From: Tolypothrix campylonemoides VB511288
GTDB lineage: Bacteria > Cyanobacteriota > Cyanobacteriia > Cyanobacteriales > Nostocaceae
NCBI GenBank assembly: GCA_000828075.3
Contig: JXCB02000001.1
Coordinates: forward strand, 271,497 to 335,496
DNA length: 64,000 nucleotides
Reading direction: 5' to 3'
The notes under the pieces were generated by a model that was not told the DNA's origin, did not search any database, and saw nothing but the letters and a program-made list of their open reading frames with translations. Each line of letters begins with the position of its first letter. Position 1 is the first letter of the stretch. A program made the position numbers and the translations under genes. Positions 16,774-26,576 of this stretch are shown one piece after another.

Positions 16774-18798
16774 TTAAGCGGTTTTAATAGCTATTGTTAG
16801 AAACTTATTCTTAAACTTGGTCGGAATTTTCCTTATTTTACGAATCATGCTGAGTTTCCCCGGTCCAAACAGTGTTCTCACAATGGCGTTACCTCTGGCA
16901 ACTGAAGCAGCATGCCAGACATCTTCATGTGGAGCCATATTATAAATCAGTCGTCTCCACCAGTCAGCTAAACTGTAAATAGGTGCTAGTTCATAGAAGG
17001 CATTTTCAGTTTGATCGCCAGACATTACAAAGGAGCCAAACACTTGGGCTTCCTGACGCGAAGGATTCATGACAAGTTCTTTTGCCAAAATTTCAGTCGC
17101 CTCTAGGAAAAGTTCAGTTGTACATTCTTGCTCACCTAAGTTGGTCGTGATTTGCTCTGTAAATTCAACAGCCGCGCCTTGCAGGACATATAACCCCCAA
17201 TTAATCGCTTTTTCGTTTTTTGGAGAACGAAGTAAGGGAATATACTGCTCACCACATCGCTCATAGCTCTTAGTGCTACCGTGGTCTGCTGCAACGAAAA
17301 GCTCAAACAAGCATCTGTACTTGCACAGAAGATAGCGAGCATCGCACGGTTTGTCTACATCATAAAAATAAGCCAGTAAACGATCATTTTGAAATGGCTT
17401 CCGCTGTTGAAGGCCAAAGTAAAAACCACAGATGCCAGATTCTGGATAGAGACCAGCAATACTGAGTAACCTACTAAAAGAGCGTTGTATGTTTCCACCC
17501 CAGCCAATATCCACAAAGCCAAAGGGAACTCCATCATCTAGCCCTTCCTGACGGAAGTAGCCAATCACCTTCTCGCGATAGGTAGCAGCAGTTGAGATGA
17601 TAAGTTCAGTAACTTCCTTCTCAGTGAAAACCTGCCTCAGTAAGTCACGTTCCTGCTGCTGAAGATTAAGCTCCCATTTTGCTGCTGGAAAACCATAGCG
17701 ACTCAGGACATCTTTAATTTGGTCTGGTAATATGTTAACCCGCTCACACATGGAACGAATTGATACAAACTGAGATAACACCGTAGTGCCACAGATCCAC
17801 TCAAGCTCAAATTCGCCAATCTCTTGGATCGCAGGCATATGCCATGCTTGACGAGAACCATATAAGTAGCGGCAGTCGATATTATATCCCCACTTCTGGC
17901 AGATAACTTGAGCAATTTTTTGCAATATCTGTCCATCTCTGGCAACAAAGTATAATCTTTGAATCCCTTTTTTCTGCGCTTCTACTAAGCACCAGTAAAC
18001 GAAACCGAACAACATGGGAGCAACTGCACTTGCTGTCGTGTCCCAGATAACTTGTTTATCAAGACTCGTTTCTTGAGACTGCAAACGGGTGAGTCTGCTA
18101 GCGCCAGCTAGTAGGGATCTAAACTTTAAGGGAAGCTGAGTGGTGTCAGCGATTTTTCCTTCGTAGCGATTCAGGTGAGTTTGAGTCATGGGTTCGACCT
18201 TAACCCCCTGTTTTTTTGCCATTTTTACATCGGAGTGCAAGTTGTCTCCAATATGATGTAACTGAGAAGGTTTGACTGACTCCTGCCCCAGGCAATGTGG
18301 AAATAATTTACCATTTGACTTGCTCATTCCTACTTCGGATGAGACATACAAACGACTACCCGGTGTCCAGACATTATTTTCTTTGAGGAAAGCCCGAATT
18401 GTTTCCTCAGATAAATACATATCAGACATATAGATGACCCGCTCATTTGCTTGCTGTAGTGCTTGTATTCTTTTTTGAATGGCGGGTACTGGGCGCAAAG
18501 AAGCCAACTCTAATGCAATTTCTTTATGCATAGCTTGTTCGGCTTGAGTTGTTGACCAACTCAAAAAACCAGCTAATTGTTGGTAGATTTGTTCTACAGT
18601 CACTTCTCCGGTTTTCGATGCTTCTCTTGCTGCACTTTCTGCTTTGATCCGCATCTGCTGCCAAGTGTCTGCTGATATGTCAGTAAGTTTTTGTTGCCTT
18701 AGTTGTTCTCCCAATTCCCAAAATAAGTCGCTTGGTTTTGCCCAAACCCGAATTAAAGATGTTTCAAATACGTCGAATGAGTAAACTGTCTTTTGCAT
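16774..18798 (-). CDS. COG5610-type HAD protein of polysaccharide loci
   Basis: About 674 residues from an ATG at 18798. The longer frame starts with TTG at 18825. Residues 1-220 are a HAD hydrolase: motif I SFDVFETSLIR (nucleophile Asp; the second position is Phe, not Asp), motif II VIYMSDMYLS, motif III Lys in GMSKSNGKLF, motif IV HIGDNLHSDVKMAKKQG. Residues about 240-670 form a large domain with FVARDGQILQKIAQ and GFVDIGWGGNIQRSF. This resembles the COG5610 group often found in capsule and O-antigen clusters. It may dephosphorylate or transfer to a sugar-phosphate of the polymer; the true reaction is unknown. It sits between prs and glf. Confidence 0.75.
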   Translation of the reverse strand: MQKTVYSFDVFETSLIRVWAKPSDLFWELGEQLRQQKLTDISADTWQQMRIKAESAAREASKTGEVTVEQIYQQLAGFLSWSTTQAEQAMHKEIALELASLRPVPAIQKRIQALQQANERVIYMSDMYLSEETIRAFLKENNVWTPGSRLYVSSEVGMSKSNGKLFPHCLGQESVKPSQLHHIGDNLHSDVKMAKKQGVKVEPMTQTHLNRYEGKIADTTQLPLKFRSLLAGASRLTRLQSQETSLDKQVIWDTTASAVAPMLFGFVYWCLVEAQKKGIQRLYFVARDGQILQKIAQVICQKWGYNIDCRYLYGSRQAWHMPAIQEIGEFELEWICGTTVLSQFVSIRSMCERVNILPDQIKDVLSRYGFPAAKWELNLQQQERDLLRQVFTEKEVTELIISTAATYREKVIGYFRQEGLDDGVPFGFVDIGWGGNIQRSFSRLLSIAGLYPESGICGFYFGLQQRKPFQNDRLLAYFYDVDKPCDARYLLCKYRCLFELFVAADHGSTKSYERCGEQYIPLLRSPKNEKAINWGLYVLQGAAVEFTEQITTNLGEQECTTELFLEATEILAKELVMNPSRQEAQVFGSFVMSGDQTENAFYELAPIYSLADWWRRLIYNMAPHEDVWHAASVARGNAIVRTLFGPGKLSMIRKIRKIPTKFKNKFLTIAIKTA

Positions 18799-18910
18799 GG
18801 GAACTTCACCGATATTTTTAGGCAATTGAATGAACAGTGCAAGGCTTGATTTATTTTTTTATTGACAGTTTTAGTCAGGCAAACTGAGTGTAGGTATGGA
18901 TTTTTTTAAT

Positions 18911-19906
18911 TTAGTTATGAAACATACTGCTAACAGAATTTTCTTTGTGAATGCGGAAGATTGTCTCACCGATGAGATTAGCGACAGATAATACTCTCAA
19001 TTGTGGAAAGCGGTTTTCGTCCACAATGGGAATGGTATTTGTAACGATGACTTCTTCAAGGTAACCGCTTGATAAACGTTCAATTGCAGGTGGTGAAAAG
19101 ACTGCATGGGTTGCACAAGCATAAACTTGGCGTGCACCTTCCTGACGAAGCACTTTTGCCGCTTCGGTGATAGTGCCTGCGGTGTCGATCATGTCATCGA
19201 CAAGAACAGCCGTTTTACCTTGCACGTCACCGATGACATTCATGACTTCAGCAACATTGTGTGCCTGACGACGCTTATCGACAATGGCAAGCGGTGCATC
19301 GTTGAGTTTCTTGGCGAATGCTCGTGCCCGCGCTACTCCGCCCACATCAGGGGAAACGACAACGATATCAGAAAGTTGCTTACTTTGCAGATAATCTAGC
19401 AGGATGGGAGAGCCGTAGACATGATCCAATGGAACGTCGAAGAAGCCTTGAACTTGAGATGAGTGCAGATCCATTGCCAGAACGCGATCAACACCCGCTT
19501 TGGTAATCAGGTTTGCTACTAGTTTAGCTGTAATCGATTCCCGTCCAGCTGTCTTACGATCTGCTCTGGCATAGCCAGAGTAGGGCAACACTGCTGTGAT
19601 TTGCCTCGCCGAAGCGCGGCGACAGGCATCAATCATGATCATCAATTCCATGAGGTGATCGTTGACTGGACGACAGGTAGGTTGAATTAGATAAACGTCA
19701 CAACCTCGGATTGATTCCAGAATTTGAACATAAATCTCTCCATCGGCAAATCGCTTACGAACTGTAGGAGTCAGATCAATGCTAAGATATTGAGCAATTT
19801 CTTGAGATAGCGAGACATTGGCTGAGCCAGAAATCAGGCAAAGACGGTTATTCTCAGAAGCAATTGAGGTAGTGGTTGAAAGTGTTAGAGTTGGAGTGAA
19901 AACCAT
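18911..19906 (-). CDS. prs: Ribose-phosphate pyrophosphokinase (PRPP synthetase)
   Basis: It makes phosphoribosyl pyrophosphate from ribose 5-phosphate and ATP. About 331 residues from the ATG at 19906, which is preceded by GAGGA; a TTG four codons earlier is less likely. Family features are LISGSANVSLSQEIAQYL, FADGEIYVQILESIRGCDVYLIQPT, RQITAVLPYSGYARADRK (ATP/flexible loop), MDLHSSQVQGFFD, and the PRPP-binding loop AVLVDDMIDTAGTI. All expected catalytic blocks are present. It lies inside the glycosyltransferase cluster, with about 110 bp before the HAD gene. This is an odd place for a nucleotide-pathway enzyme. It could be a housekeeping gene or feed a ribose-derived donor. Confidence 0.96.
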   Translation of the reverse strand: MVFTPTLTLSTTTSIASENNRLCLISGSANVSLSQEIAQYLSIDLTPTVRKRFADGEIYVQILESIRGCDVYLIQPTCRPVNDHLMELMIMIDACRRASARQITAVLPYSGYARADRKTAGRESITAKLVANLITKAGVDRVLAMDLHSSQVQGFFDVPLDHVYGSPILLDYLQSKQLSDIVVVSPDVGGVARARAFAKKLNDAPLAIVDKRRQAHNVAEVMNVIGDVQGKTAVLVDDMIDTAGTITEAAKVLRQEGARQVYACATHAVFSPPAIERLSSGYLEEVIVTNTIPIVDENRFPQLRVLSVANLIGETIFRIHKENSVSSMFHN

Positions 19907-19946
19907 ATTATTCCTCAAATGTGTTTTCTGTAACGCAATGCTTGAC

Positions 19947-21227
19947 CTATCTGTTTATTACAGGTTCAGGCGCTACAACAGACGGTCTGGATATTTTCGA
20001 CAATGAATGCTCAAAATTCTGATAAAGTTGTAAATGCTTTTCAAGAAATACAGTCCTTGAAAAATTATTTTCAACATCCTTTCTTGCCTGCTGACCCATT
20101 GCTTCCAAATCGATGGATAGTAATGCTTGGCGCAGGGCTTGGTTTAATGCCTGCTGGTTAGTAGGCTCAACTAGGATACCGTTGCGTCCAGTCTCTATCA
20201 TCTCTGGAAGACCCCCTGTGGAAAAACCAACGACTGGAGTAGATGCAGCCATTGCTTCCATAACAGTGAGTGGCAGGTTATCGGCAAGGGTGCAAAAGAG
20301 CATAACATCTGCTGCAGAATAGACTTTAGCCAAGAAGTTAGGGTCTGAAATATAACCCATCTCTCTAAACTCAAGTCCCTCCAATGCTTGCTTCAACTCA
20401 TCGTTGCAAATTCCTACAGCTAATACGAATGGAGACAGATCGCGCACACTTTGAAGGGCTGCGATCGCATACTTCACACCCTTACGAGGATCATTAAGTA
20501 CGTGCGCTGAAATAACAATTACTTTACGGTTTTCGGGAATACCTAGATTAATTTTTATATTTACCTTTGTAACTAAGGGAAAAGGTTTTAAATCAAGACC
20601 ATTCGGGATGACTATAGGTGAAATTTTGAACTTGAGAGCCTGCTCAGCCTGTTGAGCCATCCAGTGACTCGGAAATATGTAGCGAATATTGAATTGCCCA
20701 GAAACCCATCGTTTGATTGCCTGAATTTCTCTGGTGCGGTCAGGAATTTTATCTTTGTTTTTCCCTTCAGGTAATTGAGGGCACTGGTGACAATGGGTAG
20801 TAAACTTCTCACACCCCATTGGGTACATACAGCCACCAGTGAATGCAGAACAGTCATGTACCGTGAAAAAAGTAGGTTTGCGTCGAGAAGTTAGAGCTAG
20901 AGTGATTGGAGATATGGCAGTGTATAGATCATGAAAATGAACAATATCGTAATTATCAAGAGTTCTGCTCAAGTTCAGCCAGTATTCAACAGGCAACAGC
21001 TCAGGAAAACCGTATTCCTTCGTCTTTTCATGAATTTTTTTACAAAGCTTAAATCTAATACGTTCTGCGTAGAGATTGCGCTGGAATGAAAGAGGCTCTT
21101 TGAAGTTAAAGGCTACAAAATGATCTGTTGGATGTCCAGCATCATTTAACCAGGTTGCGAGTTCTTCGGCAACTCTACTTGCCCCACCACCATTTCTATC
21201 AGACTTGCTAACAATAGCTATTTTCAT
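19947..21227 (-). CDS. Glycosyltransferase family 4
   Basis: A 426-residue GT4. The N-terminus MKIAIVSKSDRNGGGASRVAEEL has the glycine-rich acceptor loop, and FTVHDCSAFTGGCMYP...C..HC.QCP is a cysteine-bearing segment common in this GT4 subgroup. The donor domain has NDPRKGVKYAIAALQ and ADNLPLTVMEAMAASTPVVGFSTGG (EX7E region with the first Glu replaced by Asp/Asn). It is downstream of a GT2 gene (32-bp gap) and upstream of prs (about 40 bp), consistent with a common transcript. The sugar is unknown. Confidence 0.9.
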   Translation of the reverse strand: MKIAIVSKSDRNGGGASRVAEELATWLNDAGHPTDHFVAFNFKEPLSFQRNLYAERIRFKLCKKIHEKTKEYGFPELLPVEYWLNLSRTLDNYDIVHFHDLYTAISPITLALTSRRKPTFFTVHDCSAFTGGCMYPMGCEKFTTHCHQCPQLPEGKNKDKIPDRTREIQAIKRWVSGQFNIRYIFPSHWMAQQAEQALKFKISPIVIPNGLDLKPFPLVTKVNIKINLGIPENRKVIVISAHVLNDPRKGVKYAIAALQSVRDLSPFVLAVGICNDELKQALEGLEFREMGYISDPNFLAKVYSAADVMLFCTLADNLPLTVMEAMAASTPVVGFSTGGLPEMIETGRNGILVEPTNQQALNQALRQALLSIDLEAMGQQARKDVENNFSRTVFLEKHLQLYQNFEHSLSKISRPSVVAPEPVINR

Positions 21228-21259
21228 ACGTCAAGGATAGTTACTATATCTAAATTCAT

Positions 21260-22303
21260 CTAACTAGCACTAGATATATCTTTTTTAAAACTGAGTGATT
21301 GCCTATCAAAGTTTAACATTCCGTACAAAACATAGCGAGCTAAAGCAGTGAAATAGAGTTTAAGGGCAGATTTACTAGGAGATAATCTAAACTGCCAACC
21401 TGCATGAATTAAACTACTTTTCCACATTTTTTTCTTGGCTAACTCTGAGTAGAAGTAATGAGCTAGACCTGCAATGTGAGAATATCTGTTATTATCAATT
21501 TCTGCACGAACTTTCTCAGGCAATTGATTCATACACATATCAACTGTATATTTGGCTTCCCAAATATTTCTACCTGTGAGTGCTAAACGGCTTGTATCAT
21601 TTGCTGAATGAACACGATAATAAGCAACCTGCCTATCTAGAGTAACCGCCTTGCCATAAAGACCTGCTCTAAAGAACATTTCCCAATCAGCAGTATGGCT
21701 AAGCGGCAGATAGAAACCACCAATCTGCTCATAGACCTTGCGAGGTACAACCGCAGTAGGTGTATGAATTGGATTTCTAACAGCCAAAGTTTTTGGAAAG
21801 TCTATTATGACTCCATCTATATTTGAAAGTGGTGACTCTATATGGATGTGCTGATTATTTTCATCAACGGAAATTGAAGGGCTAATGATTAAAGTAGCAT
21901 CTGGATGTGCTTTCAAAAGCTCCGCGTAGGATGAATAAAAGTCGGGTGCAATAAAATCATCACCATGAAGAATGTGGACAAAGTGACCAACACTACGCTG
22001 AACACAGGTGTTGAAGTTACGAATTGCACCTACATTTTGAGGTTGTCTGTAAAAAGATACCCGACCTTTGCCAATTTCTCTGACTACTGCTTTTGGGTCA
22101 TCTTTAGTTGAGCAATCATCGATAACCTCTATTTGCATATGCTCTGGTCCAGGGTCTTGGGACAGAACACTCTCAAGAGTTTGAGCAAGGTAGTGAGCGC
22201 AATTGTAAGTGGGAATCATCACTGACCAGAACGGTCTGTCAACTCCTTCTGGGACAGGAGCAATCTGAGGGTATTCTATTTTTTGGGAAATTTTTGATTT
22301 CAT
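21260..22303 (-). CDS. Glycosyltransferase family 2
   Basis: A 347-residue GT2. FWSVMIPTYNCAHYLAQTLESVL opens the GT-A fold at about residue 25. VIDDCSTKDD is the nucleotide-binding loop and VHILHGDDFIAPDFY holds the metal-binding acidic pair near 115. It is paralogous to the GT2 at 24590-25639: both begin with P.I.PVPEG..RPFWSVMI and share GRVSxYRQPxNVG. They are separated by two other transferases, so the duplication is dispersed. The ATG is at 22303. Confidence 0.9.
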   Translation of the reverse strand: MKSKISQKIEYPQIAPVPEGVDRPFWSVMIPTYNCAHYLAQTLESVLSQDPGPEHMQIEVIDDCSTKDDPKAVVREIGKGRVSFYRQPQNVGAIRNFNTCVQRSVGHFVHILHGDDFIAPDFYSSYAELLKAHPDATLIISPSISVDENNQHIHIESPLSNIDGVIIDFPKTLAVRNPIHTPTAVVPRKVYEQIGGFYLPLSHTADWEMFFRAGLYGKAVTLDRQVAYYRVHSANDTSRLALTGRNIWEAKYTVDMCMNQLPEKVRAEIDNNRYSHIAGLAHYFYSELAKKKMWKSSLIHAGWQFRLSPSKSALKLYFTALARYVLYGMLNFDRQSLSFKKDISSAS

Positions 22304-22386
22304 AGCATCTAAAAATTTGGACTTCAGCTTATGCCGTTACAGCCAATATTTGATTACTACAGTTAAGCGTGAGGCATAAGTTTAAC

Positions 22387-23334
22387 TTAAACTGTTGAAG
22401 ATTGACGTATAAAGCTTTTGATTTTTTTTGGTATTCTTAATATTCGATTGATTAATTGAGACAGAATTGATGGACTAGTTGGAATTTTTGGTATTGCCTC
22501 TTCATTTATGATATATTTCCCATCGTGGGCATCGTACAAGAATTTAGATGCTTCTACTACTCTTTCTTTCCATGATTGCGGCAAATAATCTTTATCATAG
22601 GAAAAATTAGTTACATCATTCTCTACAGTATTCTCTAGTTTTTCCTTCCAATCTTTCTGCTTTTCATGTAGAAAAATTCCATCTTGCATTGCCTGAAGAC
22701 GGGTGTCTAGTCTTTTTTGTATTTGTTGCGGTGAGCGATATTGATAGTGTTTTAGCCTTATCCTTTCTCTATAAGAAGCGCCAACTCCATCTGGCATTCT
22801 ACCTACGTCATTCGTTAAGCTTTTTTCCCATACTAAACTTTTTTTATATTTAAAGAAGCGAGGTTCTGACCAGTTATTGATGTAATAACGGCATTTCTGT
22901 TCAACTGGTACATCATCTGCATATAAGGATGGATTCTGATTGTAGAGTTCCAAATCCTTATTCGTGAAATAATATTCAAAACTTGCTGCCCAAACAACTC
23001 CATATTTCCTAGGTACTTTGGATAAAAATGCTTTGGGATCATCAATATATATTTCATCGGCATCTAACTGACACCACCAATCTCCATCAGAACTGTTTGC
23101 TCGATAATCGTTAAAAGGCTCACTGCGAAGGCTTTCTGCGTAAGGCTTACTTTCCTGCTTGTAAGGAATTATTTGTTCATAGTCTTTAGCCAGCTTTATA
23201 ACCTGTTCCCAAGTTCCATCACTGCTACCGTTGTCATAAACATAGATAAAGTCAGACCACATTGCTGCAGATTTCAAGGTCTGAGCGATAATATCAGATT
23301 CATTTTTGACCATGCATATACTATGAATTTTCAT
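22387..23334 (-). CDS. Glycosyltransferase family 2
   Basis: A 315-residue GT2. It starts MKIHSICMVKNESDIIAQTL, the short N-terminal form of the GT2 fold. VYDNGSSDGTWE is the nucleotide loop and WWCQLDADEIYIDDP contains the DxD near residue 92. The C-terminal third is basic and helical (RIPKKIKSFIRQ), suggesting membrane-surface binding. This subgroup resembles transferases annotated for lipopolysaccharide or capsule synthesis. It lies between a GT4 and a GT2 of the cluster. Donor is not known. Confidence 0.87.
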   Translation of the reverse strand: MKIHSICMVKNESDIIAQTLKSAAMWSDFIYVYDNGSSDGTWEQVIKLAKDYEQIIPYKQESKPYAESLRSEPFNDYRANSSDGDWWCQLDADEIYIDDPKAFLSKVPRKYGVVWAASFEYYFTNKDLELYNQNPSLYADDVPVEQKCRYYINNWSEPRFFKYKKSLVWEKSLTNDVGRMPDGVGASYRERIRLKHYQYRSPQQIQKRLDTRLQAMQDGIFLHEKQKDWKEKLENTVENDVTNFSYDKDYLPQSWKERVVEASKFLYDAHDGKYIINEEAIPKIPTSPSILSQLINRILRIPKKIKSFIRQSSTV

Positions 23335-23426
23335 TGTTACACTCCTAATATGACAGCTATTTCATCTCGAAGTCTTTAAGCTATTTCATCATTTTTATGT
23401 TCATGACTTAGACTGTCTTTACAGAA

Positions 23427-24542
23427 TTATTTCAGTAATAGTTTTATCTCGCTCACAAATTCATCTATGGGATCGCGAGGAATAACTTTTCGCACGCTCA
23501 CATATGCTTCTTTACCAATTTCACGCCATGATTCTCTTCTTTGCCAAGCTCTCTCCATTGCTTCATCCAGACACTCAGCTTTAGGAGCGATTGCTACAAA
23601 ACCGTTGATGTCATCCTCAACTAATTCTGTGTTTCCCGCGACGTCTGTAACAATGCAGAATCTGCCGCATAGCATTGCTTCTACAATTGCCAAAGGCAAG
23701 CCTTCAATCCTAGAAGGCAAAATTAGGGCATGATGATCAGCCCAGATAGCTTCAACATTATCGACAAAACCACCAAACTTTACGTTGTCCAAGCTCCATA
23801 AATCTCTTAATCGTTTCAAGGTGTTCTGCTGCTCACCCTTTCCAAAAAGAGTGACCTCAATCGGTCTATTTTTCCACTTTTCAGATCGGAGTACCTCGAA
23901 CAGTATGTCTTGCCCTTTACAAAGTAGATCCAAACGAGCTACACACGCTAACTTCAGCACATCATTATCTTTAGGCTGCGATAGAGCTACGTCATAAGAT
24001 ACGTTATATGGATTTCTGACAACTTTGGCATTATCAAGTTCTGTTGCTAGCTGCTTTACTGTTAGTTCCAGATTTCTCTGAGATACAAAAAAACATTTTT
24101 CAGCACTTTGGTAAAGCTTTGCTGTTTTTGCAGCTAACTCATCAGGTGCCCAGAAATTTTCCCCTACAGCTTGAACAATAACAATATAGGGAATTTTTCT
24201 TCTCAAGCATGCCTCCATCCAACCTTTATCCTCATAATTGCATCCTTGAGAAATCAGGACTAAATCAGGAGCAAATTTATTTAACCAATCAAAGAATAAT
24301 TCTTGTTTCAAAAATTTTAAAGCTAATTTTTGGATAATATTACTGGGATACCATCTGCGGACAACACAACAATTTGACCGCTCAAGTTCTTGAATCTTTT
24401 CTGGTTCTGGCTTCCAACCTTTAACGTTTACGCCAACAGTAAAGCCTTGATCAGCCATTCTGATAGCAGTTTGTGACCATAGTTCTTCGCTACCGCACCA
24501 GGGTGTCCCTTCATTAGTAGAAACAAAAGCAATTTTTTTCAT
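23427..24542 (-). CDS. Glycosyltransferase family 4
   Basis: A GT4 of about 371 residues. I place the start at the ATG at 24542 (MKKIAFVSTNEGTPWCGSEELW). A longer frame reaches a TTG at 24593 that overlaps the preceding stop and adds a non-family extension. SEELW is the acceptor loop. The donor domain has VARLDLLCKGQDIL and ALILPSRIEGLPLAIVEAMLCGRFCIVTDVAGN, whose E-x7-E is intact. It is the second gene after rfbD in the run of transferases, so probably early in subunit assembly. Confidence 0.9.
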   Translation of the reverse strand: MKKIAFVSTNEGTPWCGSEELWSQTAIRMADQGFTVGVNVKGWKPEPEKIQELERSNCCVVRRWYPSNIIQKLALKFLKQELFFDWLNKFAPDLVLISQGCNYEDKGWMEACLRRKIPYIVIVQAVGENFWAPDELAAKTAKLYQSAEKCFFVSQRNLELTVKQLATELDNAKVVRNPYNVSYDVALSQPKDNDVLKLACVARLDLLCKGQDILFEVLRSEKWKNRPIEVTLFGKGEQQNTLKRLRDLWSLDNVKFGGFVDNVEAIWADHHALILPSRIEGLPLAIVEAMLCGRFCIVTDVAGNTELVEDDINGFVAIAPKAECLDEAMERAWQRRESWREIGKEAYVSVRKVIPRDPIDEFVSEIKLLLK

Positions 24543-24589
24543 AGACAGAGCATTTGTATAATGACCGATGCCATTGTAGAGTGGTTGAA

Positions 24590-25639
24590 TCAATTCTGTA
24601 ATGAGGGAGATGAGATAAACTTTCTCAAAAAAGATTTCAAAATTTTAAAAGATACACCAAAGATATTCTTAAAGGAGGAAAATGATGGAGTTAACCGCAT
24701 TACCCAAATTGCATGCAATATGGCTGACTGATAGTACCTGTCATGAACTAATTGGCGGCTGAGATAAAGACTTTCATCGCTTAGCGAATGATTTACAAAA
24801 TCCTGGATTTCTCTTCTAACTTTAGGCTCGCTAAATCTAGATTGTATTATCTTTGATGCTGCCAAACAGTCAGTTACAGAATCTCCTGTAAGTACAAGTC
24901 TACTTGTCTGCGATCTGGAATGGGCACGGAATATACTATAAGGTCTGTTCACATAAGCTAATTTGACGGATGCTGCCAGTCGTGTCCACATTTCCCAATC
25001 AGGTGTGAACACAAGATCACTAGTAAATCCTCCCAACTTTTCATATGCTTGACGAGCTACAACTATTCCTGGTGTACGAATTGGGTTACCTCTGGAAAGC
25101 ACCCACAGTGCATTATCGAGTATGCCATCAGAGTCTTGGAGAGGAGTTGATACACCAAACCACTGATTTTTTTCATTAATAAAGACTGACTGTCCCAGCA
25201 CTACCTGGCATTTATCAGCTTCTATGTAGTGACGATAGACTTCATAAAAACCTGGCATAACCAAGTCGTCATCGCTTAAGATATGAACCCAATGACCACG
25301 AGCACGAGTTATGCAGGTGTTCCAGTTAGCATAAATACCAACATTTTTAGGCTGACGGTACAAAGAAACTCTACCCTGACCAACTTCTCGGACGATTGCT
25401 TCAATTGCCTCAATATTTTCTGGAGAGCAATCATCTACAACCTCTATCTCCATTTCATCAGGTTCGATTCCCTGCTCAAGAACACTTCTGAGAGCGTGTG
25501 CTAGATATTCTGTACGCTTATAAATTGTAATCATGACTGACCAAAATGGTCTTTGAATCCCTTCTGGCACAGGATCAATAGTTGGAACTTGAATCTGTTG
25601 AAATGTAGGAGTTTTGGGCAAGAGTTGAGCGATTTTCAT
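24590..25639 (-). CDS. Glycosyltransferase family 2
   Basis: A GT2 of about 349 residues from the ATG at 25639 (MKIAQLLPKTP); the longer frame begins with TTG. PFWSVMITIYKRTEYLAHALRSVL opens the fold. VVDDCSPENIEAIEA is the nucleotide loop and VHILSDDDLVMPGFYEVY carries the acidic motif. It is paralogous to the GT2 at 21260-22303. It lies 41 bp after rfbD, the first transferase gene after the rhamnose operon, so a rhamnosyltransferase role is possible but only positional. Confidence 0.9.
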   Translation of the reverse strand: MKIAQLLPKTPTFQQIQVPTIDPVPEGIQRPFWSVMITIYKRTEYLAHALRSVLEQGIEPDEMEIEVVDDCSPENIEAIEAIVREVGQGRVSLYRQPKNVGIYANWNTCITRARGHWVHILSDDDLVMPGFYEVYRHYIEADKCQVVLGQSVFINEKNQWFGVSTPLQDSDGILDNALWVLSRGNPIRTPGIVVARQAYEKLGGFTSDLVFTPDWEMWTRLAASVKLAYVNRPYSIFRAHSRSQTSRLVLTGDSVTDCLAASKIIQSRFSEPKVRREIQDFVNHSLSDESLYLSRQLVHDRYYQSAILHAIWVMRLTPSFSSFKNIFGVSFKILKSFLRKFISSPSLQN

Positions 25640-25679
25640 ATTCCGTGATTTGCGGATTATCAATTAATTCTGTTATTTA

Positions 25680-26576
25680 TCAGCCAAGCACTAACTTTAA
25701 TTTTTTTTGCCAAGATGGCAAAGATAACCTAAATGTGCTAGAAATTTTTTGAGTATTTAATGAGGAATAAGCTGGTCTTTTCGCTGGTGTTGGGTACTGT
25801 TCTGAAGGTATTGCTACCAAATTTTTTAGCTTATGTTCGCTACGTTTGGGGTCAAGTTCAAAAATCGCTTTTGCAAAGCCATACCAACTGGTTTGACCAG
25901 TAGCTGTTAGATGATATGTTCCACTCTTACTGCTTAAGAAACCAAGCATATCCTGTCTGCCTTGAGATAAAATGTGTGCTGTAGATTCAGCAATCATGCG
26001 GCTCCAGGTAGGAGCTCCCACTTGGTCATCGACTACTCTTATCTCTTCACGCTCCCGCGCTAATTTCAGCATGGTTAGCAGAAAATTTTTACCTCTTAAT
26101 CCGTAGACCCAACTTGTTCTTAGAATTAAATGAGGCGTACCAACTGCTTGAATTGCCTTTTCACCAGCTAGTTTTGTTTTGCCATAGATGTTTTGTGGGT
26201 CAGGCTCATCTTGCTCAGTATAAGGGGTTGCCTGAGTGCCGTTAAACACATAGTCTGTTGAATAATGAATGACTCCTGCACCAATCAGCTTGGCTTCTTC
26301 TGCAATCACACCTGGGGCAGTACCATTAACAGCCATTGCTAATTCAGGTTCTGACTCTGCCTTATCCACAGCAGTATATGCAGCTGGATTAACAATTAAG
26401 TCAGGCTGAACTTCACGAATCACATGACAAATAGTGTCAGGCTGGGACAGATCCATGCGTAGACCTGAAGAGGAAACTTCACGTCCTACAGGAATGACTT
26501 CACCAAGAGTCATCAAAGTTCGTTGCAGTTCCCAACCTACTTGACCCGTGCTACCTGTCAGTAGTATTCTGGTCAT
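25680..26576 (-). CDS. rfbD: dTDP-4-dehydrorhamnose reductase
   Basis: The last step of dTDP-L-rhamnose synthesis, NAD(P)H reduction of dTDP-4-keto-L-rhamnose. 298 residues, normal family length. [19 protein letters not shown] is the Rossmann motif, VNPAAYTAVDKAESEP a family block, STDYVFNG and YGKTKLAGEKAI hold the catalytic Tyr and Lys (YxxxK), and RTSWVYG follows. Its ATG overlaps the rfbC stop (ATGA), indicating translational coupling in the order rfbB-A-C-D. Confidence 0.97.
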   Translation of the reverse strand: MTRILLTGSTGQVGWELQRTLMTLGEVIPVGREVSSSGLRMDLSQPDTICHVIREVQPDLIVNPAAYTAVDKAESEPELAMAVNGTAPGVIAEEAKLIGAGVIHYSTDYVFNGTQATPYTEQDEPDPQNIYGKTKLAGEKAIQAVGTPHLILRTSWVYGLRGKNFLLTMLKLAREREEIRVVDDQVGAPTWSRMIAESTAHILSQGRQDMLGFLSSKSGTYHLTATGQTSWYGFAKAIFELDPKRSEHKLKNLVAIPSEQYPTPAKRPAYSSLNTQKISSTFRLSLPSWQKKLKLVLG

